Shown here in pieces: positions 59,380-64,000 of a stretch of DNA of 64,000 nucleotides; the first letter of the stretch is position 1; each line of letters begins with the position of its first letter. Source of the DNA: Streptomyces sp. NRRL B-3428 (GTDB taxonomy: Bacteria > Actinomycetota > Actinomycetes > Streptomycetales > Streptomycetaceae); the NCBI GenBank assembly GCA_000721375.1, contig JOGW01000002.1:248001-312000 (forward strand), in the 5' to 3' direction. The notes under the pieces were generated by a model, which made no database searches, was not told where the DNA came from, and saw nothing but the letters and a program-made list of their open reading frames with translations. The position numbers were made by a program, and so were the translations under genes.

Positions 59380-60092
59380 CCGCTCTGCTCGAGGTCAAGG
59401 ACCTCAAGGTCGCCTACGGCAAGATCGAAGCCGTCAAGGGCATCTCCTTCAGCGTCGAAGCCGGCCAGATCGTCACCCTCATCGGCACCAACGGCGCCGG
59501 CAAGACGACGACCCTGCGCACGCTGTCCGGGCTGCTCAAGCCGGTCTCCGGCAGCATCACCTTCGACGGCAAGCCGCTGCGGAAGATCCGCGCCGACCAG
59601 ATCGTGGGGCTGGGCCTGGCCCACTCCCCCGAAGGCCGGCACATCTTTCCCCGGATGACCATCGAGGACAACCTCCGCCTCGGCGCGTACCTCCGCGACG
59701 ACAAAGAGGGCATCCTCAAGGACATACAGGCCGCTTACGACCTCTTCCCCATCCTCGGGGAACGCCGCAAGCAGGCCGCCGGAACCCTCTCCGGAGGCGA
59801 GCAGCAGATGCTCGCCATGGGCCGCGCGATGATGTGCCGGCCCAAGCTGCTCATGCTCGACGAGCCCTCCATGGGTCTCTCCCCGATCATGATGCAGAAG
59901 ATCATGGAGACCATCGTCGAGCTCAAGTCCCGCGGCACGACGATCCTCCTGGTCGAGCAGAACGCCCAGGCCGCCCTGTCCCTCGCGGACCGGGGCCACG
60001 TCATGGAGGTCGGCAACATCGTCCTCTCCGGCACCGGCCAGGACCTCCTCCACGACGAGTCCGTCCGCAAGGCGTACCTCGGCGAGGACTGA
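59376..60092 (+). CDS. livF: branched-chain amino-acid ABC transporter ATP-binding protein LivF, 238 aa
   Basis: The second ATPase. Walker A IGTNGAGKTTTLRTLSG, signature LSGGEQQMLAMGRAMM, Walker B LLMLDEPSMGLSPIM, H-loop LLVEQNAQAAL, all in canonical order, and an HIFPRMTIEDNL segment typical of LivF. The GTG at 59376 follows GGAGG at 59364-59368 and overlaps the livG stop. It is the last gene of the operon; the palindromic terminator begins 19 bp downstream. Confidence 0.96.
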   Translation: MTALLEVKDLKVAYGKIEAVKGISFSVEAGQIVTLIGTNGAGKTTTLRTLSGLLKPVSGSITFDGKPLRKIRADQIVGLGLAHSPEGRHIFPRMTIEDNLRLGAYLRDDKEGILKDIQAAYDLFPILGERRKQAAGTLSGGEQQMLAMGRAMMCRPKLLMLDEPSMGLSPIMMQKIMETIVELKSRGTTILLVEQNAQAALSLADRGHVMEVGNIVLSGTGQDLLHDESVRKAYLGED

Positions 60093-60110
60093 CCGTCCTG
60101 TTGCACACGA

Positions 60111-60148
60111 AAGGGCCCCTTCGTCTCGTACGAGACGAAGGGGCCCTT
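60111..60148. terminator. perfect 38-bp palindromic terminator between livF and the ANTAR regulator gene
   Basis: The 19-base half beginning AAGGGCCCCTTCG at 60111 is repeated exactly in inverse through 60148, giving a continuous stem. It ends the plus-strand liv operon and the minus-strand ANTAR gene, whose stop is 11 bp away. Confidence 0.92.
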
Positions 60149-60158
60149 CCCGTTGCGC

Positions 60159-60818
60159 CTACTGGCCGCTGTCCTTGGCCGCCTTCTTCTCCTCGGCGTC
60201 CTCGATCACGGCCTCGGCGACCTGCTGCATCGACAGCCGCCGGTCCATCGACGTCTTCTGGATCCAGCGGAACGCGGCCGGCTCACTGAGCCCGTACTCC
60301 GTCTGCAGAATGCTCTTCGCCCGGTCCACGAGCTTGCGCGTCTCGAGCCGCAGCGTGAGGTCGGCGACCTCCTGCTCCAGCGTCTTCAGCTCGGTGTACC
60401 GCGATACGGCCATCTCGATCGCCGGAACGACATCGCCCTTGCTGAAGGGCTTCACGAGATACGCCATCGCGCCCGCGTCCCTCGCCCGCTCGACGAGGTC
60501 ACGCTGCGAGAAGGCGGTCAGCATCAGGACGGGGGCGATGGACTCCTCGGTGATCTTCTCCGCCGCGGAGATGCCGTCGAGCTTCGGCATCTTCACATCG
60601 AGGATGACGAGGTCGGGCTTGTGCTCCCGCGCCAGCTCGATGGCCTGCTCGCCATCCCCCGCCTCGCCTACGACGGTGTAGCCCTCTTCCTCGAGCATCT
60701 CTTTGAGGTCGAGCCTGATGAGCGCTTCGTCCTCGGCGATGACGACACGGGTCGTCAGCGGGGGCACGTGCGACTGGTCGTCGTCGGCTACGGGCTGGGG
60801 CGACTCGGGGGCGGTCAA
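60159..60818 (-). CDS. pdtaR: ANTAR-domain response regulator (PdtaR-like), 219 aa
   Basis: An RNA-binding two-component regulator. The receiver domain (about 22-140) has VVIAEDEALIRLDLKEML, phosphorylated Asp74 in DLVILDVKMPKLDG, Thr in VLMLTAFSQ and Lys in AYLVKPFSKGD. The ANTAR domain (about 150-210) has EVADLTLRLETRKLVDRAKSIL and LSEPAAFRWIQKTSMDRRLSMQQVAEAVI; such domains bind RNA hairpins to antiterminate transcription. The mycobacterial counterpart pairs with PdtaS. The start is TTG at 60818 with AAGGAG at 6-bp spacing. No histidine kinase is adjacent. Confidence 0.93.
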   Translation of the reverse strand: MTAPESPQPVADDDQSHVPPLTTRVVIAEDEALIRLDLKEMLEEEGYTVVGEAGDGEQAIELAREHKPDLVILDVKMPKLDGISAAEKITEESIAPVLMLTAFSQRDLVERARDAGAMAYLVKPFSKGDVVPAIEMAVSRYTELKTLEQEVADLTLRLETRKLVDRAKSILQTEYGLSEPAAFRWIQKTSMDRRLSMQQVAEAVIEDAEEKKAAKDSGQ

Positions 60819-60921
60819 CTCGGGCTCCTTGGGAAGGGCAGGGTTACTGCTTCACAAGAGCCTACCTAGCTGCGGTAAGGTGGGTGAGCAGCGGGTCAGG
60901 GAATTCCTTCGATTCGCAGGA

Positions 60922-60995
60922 GCTCCGGTAGCCCAATCGGCAGAGGCGATGGTCTCAAACACCATTCAGTGTGGGTTCAAATCCCACCCGGAGCA
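60922..60995 (+). tRNA. tRNA-Leu (anticodon CAA) of class I shape
   Basis: All stems fold: acceptor GCTCCGG/CCGGAGC (60922-60928, 60988-60994), D-stem GCC/GGC, anticodon stem ATGGT/ACCAT around CTCAAAC, T-stem GTGGG/CCCAC with loop TTCAAAT. The anticodon is CAA, reading the leucine codon UUG. The variable loop is only five bases (TCAGT, 60966-60970), whereas leucine tRNAs normally have a long extra arm. The discriminator base is A; CCA is not encoded. It may be a genuine unusual leucine tRNA or a tRNA with another identity. Confidence 0.85.
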
Positions 60996-61027
60996 CTTTT
61001 CCTTCAAATCCAAGATTTGAACAACGC

Positions 61028-61061
61028 AGGGCCCGAATGCTGATTCCAGCACTCGGGCCCT
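61028..61061 (-). terminator. hairpin terminator downstream of pyk
   Basis: AGGGCCCGA (61028-61036) pairs with TCGGGCCCT (61053-61061), and GCTG/CAGC pairs inside. It lies 18 bp after the pyk stop on the minus strand. Confidence 0.82.
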
Positions 61062-61078
61062 CATGCGTTCACGCTCGT

Positions 61079-62515
61079 TCAGCGCGGCGAATCGTCCTCG
61101 CCGATGTGATGCACACGGACCAGGTTGGTCGAGCCCGCGACACCGGGGGGCGAACCGGCCGTGATCACGACCACGTCGCCCCGTTCGCAGCGGCCGTGCT
61201 TCAGGAGGAGCTCGTCCACCTGGGCGACCATCGCGTCCGTGGAGTCGACGTGCGGGCCCAGGAAAGTCTCCACGCCCCACGTCAGATTCAGCTGGGAGCG
61301 CGTCGCCGGGTCCGGGGTGAAGGCGAGCAGCGGGATCGGGGAGCGGTACCTCGAAAGCCGCTTGACCGTGTCGCCGGACTGGGTGAAGGCGACCAGGTAC
61401 TTCGCACCGAGGAAGTCGCCCATCTCGGCGGCCGCCCGGGCGACCGCTCCGCCTTGTGTGCGGGGCTTGTTGCGCTCCGTCAGGGGCGGCAGGCCCTTCA
61501 CGAGGATGTCCTCCTCCGCCGCCTCGACGATGCGGCCCATCGTGCGGACCGTCTCGACGGGGTACTTGCCGACGCTCGTCTCGCCGGAGAGCATCACCGC
61601 GTCCGTGCCGTCGATGACCGCGTTCGCGACGTCCGACGCCTCGGCCCTGGTCGGGCGGGAGTTGTCGATCATCGAGTCAAGCATCTGCGTGGCCACGATG
61701 ACCGGCTTGGCGTTGCGCTTGGCCAGTTTGATGGCGCGCTTCTGGACGATCGGCACCTGCTCCAGGGGCATTTCGACGCCGAGGTCGCCACGGGCGACCA
61801 TGATGCCGTCGAAGGCGGCGACGATGTCGTCGATGTTCTCGACGGCCTGGGGCTTCTCGACCTTGGCGATGACGGGAAGGCGGCGGCCTTCTTCGCGCAT
61901 GATGCGGTGGACGTCCTCGATGTCGCGGCCGCTGCGCACGAAGGACAGGGCGATGACGTCGGCGCCGATGCGCAGGGCCCAGCGGAGGTCTTCCTGGTCC
62001 TTCTCGGAGAGCGCGGGGACGGAGACGGCGACGCCGGGGAGGTTGAGTCCCTTGTTGTCGGAGACCATGCCGCCCTCGATGACGCGGGTGCGGACGCGGG
62101 GTCCGTCGACGCTCACCACTTCCAGCGTCACCTTGCCGTCGTCGACGAGGATGCGTTCGCCCGCCGTCACATCGGCGGCGAGTCCTTCGTATGTGGTGCC
62201 GCAGGTCTGACGGTCGCCCTGGACGCCTTCTTCCACGGTGATGGTGAATTCGTCGTCGCGTTCAAGGAGTACGGGACCTTCACTGAAGCGGCCGAGGCGG
62301 ATCTTCGGGCCTTGAAGGTCGGCGAGGATGCCGACGCTGCGGCCGGTCTCGTCGGAGGCCTTCCGCACGCGCTGGTAGCGCTCCTCGTGTTCGGCGTAGC
62401 TGCCGTGGCTGAGGTTGAAGCGGGCGACGTCCATTCCGGCTTCGACCAGTGCCTTGATCTGGTCGTACGAGTCGGTGGCGGGGCCCAGGGTACAGACGAT
62501 CTTTGCTCGGCGCAT
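61079..62515 (-). CDS. pyk: pyruvate kinase, 478 aa
   Basis: Converts phosphoenolpyruvate and ADP to pyruvate and ATP in glycolysis. Conserved blocks are MRRAKIVCTLGPATDSYDQIKALVEAGMDVARFNLSHGS, the substrate-binding GIMVARGDLGVEMPLEQVPIVQKRAI, MLDSMIDNSRPTRAEASDVANAVIDGTDAVMLSGETSVGKYPVE and a C-terminal domain ending in GVAGSTNLVRVHHIGEDDSPR. Length is normal. The ATG at 62515 has only a weak Shine-Dalgarno. The upstream 205 bp holds an inverted repeat that may regulate it. Confidence 0.97.
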   Translation of the reverse strand: MRRAKIVCTLGPATDSYDQIKALVEAGMDVARFNLSHGSYAEHEERYQRVRKASDETGRSVGILADLQGPKIRLGRFSEGPVLLERDDEFTITVEEGVQGDRQTCGTTYEGLAADVTAGERILVDDGKVTLEVVSVDGPRVRTRVIEGGMVSDNKGLNLPGVAVSVPALSEKDQEDLRWALRIGADVIALSFVRSGRDIEDVHRIMREEGRRLPVIAKVEKPQAVENIDDIVAAFDGIMVARGDLGVEMPLEQVPIVQKRAIKLAKRNAKPVIVATQMLDSMIDNSRPTRAEASDVANAVIDGTDAVMLSGETSVGKYPVETVRTMGRIVEAAEEDILVKGLPPLTERNKPRTQGGAVARAAAEMGDFLGAKYLVAFTQSGDTVKRLSRYRSPIPLLAFTPDPATRSQLNLTWGVETFLGPHVDSTDAMVAQVDELLLKHGRCERGDVVVITAGSPPGVAGSTNLVRVHHIGEDDSPR

Positions 62516-62720
62516 GCTTCGAGCCTAGGCCTTACCGGTGGGTAGAGAATTGGTTGGGCATGACTACTCAACAACCTTTGCGTGAAGGGTTATTGACAAG
62601 TGTTGAATTGTGCGCCCGCCCGCTCCAATGAGCACCTCATGAGCATTTCCCTTACCGGTAAGGCCTGTTGATCGCTCGAATGTGCGCGCTTTCCTTCAAT
62701 TGTTGATCGGTCACGGCCGG
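62516..62720. promoter_or_regulatory. promoter region of pyk with a large inverted repeat
   Basis: The sequence AGGCCTTACCGGT (62527-62539) is repeated in inverse as ACCGGTAAGGCCT (62654-62666), 114 bp apart. The second copy lies within a 14-bp palindrome, CCTTACCGGTAAGG (62650-62663). TTGACA occurs at 62592 on the plus strand, and TTGTTG followed by AATTCT at 17-bp spacing on the minus strand is a possible pyk promoter. The region looks like operator pairs that could be bridged by a regulator. Confidence 0.55.
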
Positions 62721-63239
62721 TCAGCGACGACCCGGTCCGATCCGCATCGGTGTGAGCTGGTGGATGTCATGCCGCGCGCGCAGTTCACGCAGGGCGTTCG
62801 GGTCGGGTATGCCGCCGGCGCTCATGAGGTCGGCGACTTCGTTGAGGTAGTCCTCGTGCCCCGAGGGCGCGACGTGCAGCAGCAGCCGGGCCGGGGTGGT
62901 GCCGGGGTTGGCGAACGCGTGCGGGCAGCCGGAGGGTACGTACATGAGGCTGCCCGGTCCGCCGCGGGCCACTTTGCGGCCGTCGGCGGATTCCCAGAGT
63001 TCCCAGTCACCCTCGGTACGGCTGCTCGGTTCGAAGGCGAGCAGGTCGAGTTCGCCTTCGAGGACGTAGAAGACCTCTTCCGCCGCGTAGTGGAGATGGG
63101 CGCCGACATCGAAGCCGGGCTGTATGACGGCTTCGAAGACGGACCAGCGGGGTGACTCTTTCGCGCCGATCTTGAGGGTCATACCGGAGTTGCCGATGAG
63201 CTGTCCCGTGCCGGGTTCGAGGACCAGGCCGTCGGTCAT
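62721..63239 (-). CDS. cupin domain-containing protein, 172 aa
   Basis: A single-domain cupin enzyme or sensor. Motif 1 is GAHLHYAAEEVFYVLEGELDLLAFE (HxH and Glu metal ligands); motif 2 is GSLMYVPSGCPHAFANPGTTPARLLLHVAPSG with His. Quercetin-dioxygenase-like proteins of this length are common in Streptomyces; the substrate is unknown. The ATG at 63239 has GGGGGAG at 5-bp spacing. Downstream of a SIMPL-domain gene on the same strand. Confidence 0.88.
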   Translation of the reverse strand: MTDGLVLEPGTGQLIGNSGMTLKIGAKESPRWSVFEAVIQPGFDVGAHLHYAAEEVFYVLEGELDLLAFEPSSRTEGDWELWESADGRKVARGGPGSLMYVPSGCPHAFANPGTTPARLLLHVAPSGHEDYLNEVADLMSAGGIPDPNALRELRARHDIHQLTPMRIGPGRR

Positions 63240-63326
63240 GAGAACTCCCCCTGGAATCAGTGCCGTTGGCGGCTGGGGCTCATGCTTGCCGGGCACGCGA
63301 GGGATGACCAGTGCGCGCCGTGATGG

Positions 63327-64000
63327 TTAGAGCTGCGGCGGATGCATGGTGAAGCGGGCATTGACGGTGGCGTAGACGGTCTGGCGCTGGGGTTCGAGAT
63401 CGATGGGGGCGGCGGTGTCGGACTCCATGGCCATGTCGTAGGCCATGCCCTTGGCGCGCGCCATCTGGGGCATGGGGGCGAAGGGGTGGTGGTCCTCGGC
63501 GCCGATGTCGGCGAGTTCGACGAGGGCGGCGAGGGTGGTGTCGAGCGCGGCGGCGTATTCGCGGGCGCGCTGGACCGCTGCGCGTACGGCTTGGCTGCGG
63601 GCTTCGCCGTGGACGGGTGAGTCGGGGCGCAGTTCCCACCAGGGGCCGTCGACGGTGGCGTGGTCGAGGTCGGCGACGCGGGTGACGAGTTCCCCGAGTG
63701 CGGTGAAGTCGGCCAGTACGGCGGTGAGATGGCAGTACCCGTGGTAGGAGCGGATGCGCTCGCCACGGCCTTTGTCGGCGAACTGGGGGCTGATGGAGAG
63801 TGTTCCGCTCTCGAGCTTCTCCACGGCGTCCCCGTAGGACTTGACGAGGTCGAGGACGGAGGCGTTGCTCCGGGTGAGGTCGTCGAGTGCCTTGCGCCGG
63901 TCGCGGTCGCGGGAGCTGATCGTGACGTGGATCCGGGCGATCTCCGGGTCGACTTCGAGGCGGGCCTCGCCGCTGACGGCGAGGCGGGGTGCGGCGGGGG
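63327..64000 (-). CDS. SIMPL domain-containing protein (DUF541), 5' end beyond the window
   Basis: The frame runs from the right edge to a stop at 63327. The visible N-terminal part is RLAVSGEARLEVDPEIARIHVTISSRDRDRRKAL, the start of SIMPL proteins, then LVKSYGDAVEKLESGTLSISPQF and the C-terminal DLEPQRQTVYATVNARF. SIMPL-family proteins form oligomeric rings or membrane-linked assemblies. The start codon lies to the right of 64000; an internal GTG at 63824 is not the likely start because conserved sequence precedes it. Confidence 0.85.
   Translation of the reverse strand, partial: PAAPRLAVSGEARLEVDPEIARIHVTISSRDRDRRKALDDLTRSNASVLDLVKSYGDAVEKLESGTLSISPQFADKGRGERIRSYHGYCHLTAVLADFTALGELVTRVADLDHATVDGPWWELRPDSPVHGEARSQAVRAAVQRAREYAAALDTTLAALVELADIGAEDHHPFAPMPQMARAKGMAYDMAMESDTAAPIDLEPQRQTVYATVNARFTMHPPQL

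Noticed and set aside
62533..62562. Nine-codon leader peptide upstream of pyk
   Set aside because: A short ATG frame exists on the minus strand, but it has no Shine-Dalgarno, no control codons and no attenuator hairpin.
62682..63155. Plus-strand frame over the terminal cupin gene
   Set aside because: It is antisense to a clear cupin with metal-ligand motifs and Shine-Dalgarno.

Overview
The window is high-GC actinobacterial DNA, almost certainly a Streptomyces chromosome. The evidence is the strong G/C bias at third codon positions, frequent GTG and TTG starts, many genes with no visible ribosome binding site, Streptomyces-restricted families (DUF5999, DUF6343, the SPW_0924-type small membrane protein), a twin-arginine flavoenzyme, and a block (coaE, rpsA, polA, liv operon, ANTAR regulator, pyk) that I recognise as conserved core order in this genus. 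I see no rRNA, CRISPR array, insertion sequence, prophage or biosynthetic megasynthase.

Layout. 1-10.5 kb: the tail of an unknown gene, a small conserved protein, an ABC exporter, a large secreted subtilase, an amidohydrolase, a WGR/beta-propeller protein and a BASS transporter. 10.5-21.3 kb: a HIT-like protein, DUF5999, then a detoxification-like cluster (two DHA2 efflux pumps flanking a MarR regulator, a nucleotidyltransferase and a F420-type PPOX enzyme), followed by single-gene units (methyltransferase, DUF4291, ArsR, quinone-type oxidoreductase, RidA-GNAT pair). 21.3-31.7 kb: proline iminopeptidase, a trehalose PTS operon (treB-treC), a secreted alpha/beta hydrolase, an AraC regulator, an S4 protein, DoxX, a cupin, DUF6343 and a solute-binding protein with no secretion signal.

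31.7-53.3 kb is largely housekeeping: a TPR protein, DUF3592, coaE, PAC2, a Tat flavin amine oxidase, rpsA, a methyltransferase, a GH6 cellulase-like enzyme, hrpB, an SPW_0924/DUF3068 membrane pair, a lytic transglycosylase, DUF4184, a beta-lactamase-fold serine hydrolase, polA, a molybdopterin oxidoreductase and a thioesterase. 53.6-64 kb: a small lipoprotein, the complete livKHMGF branched-chain amino-acid ABC operon ended by a 38-bp perfect palindrome, an ANTAR response regulator, an unusual tRNA with a Leu (CAA) anticodon, pyruvate kinase, a cupin and the start-less part of a SIMPL-domain protein.

No single undescribed multi-gene system stands out. The most noteworthy signals are small. 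They are a tRNA with a leucine CAA anticodon but a class I (short variable loop) body; two genes whose best start, judged by Shine-Dalgarno position, is AUC/AUU rather than AUG/GUG/UUG; a MarR protein lacking about 24 residues of its DNA-binding region; three separate in-frame 21-bp tandem duplications at protein ends, one of which multiplies a start codon with its ribosome binding site and one of which lies where two convergent genes are read on both strands; and two copies of a Streptomyces intergenic palindromic repeat, one of which supplies the ribosome binding site of a gene.
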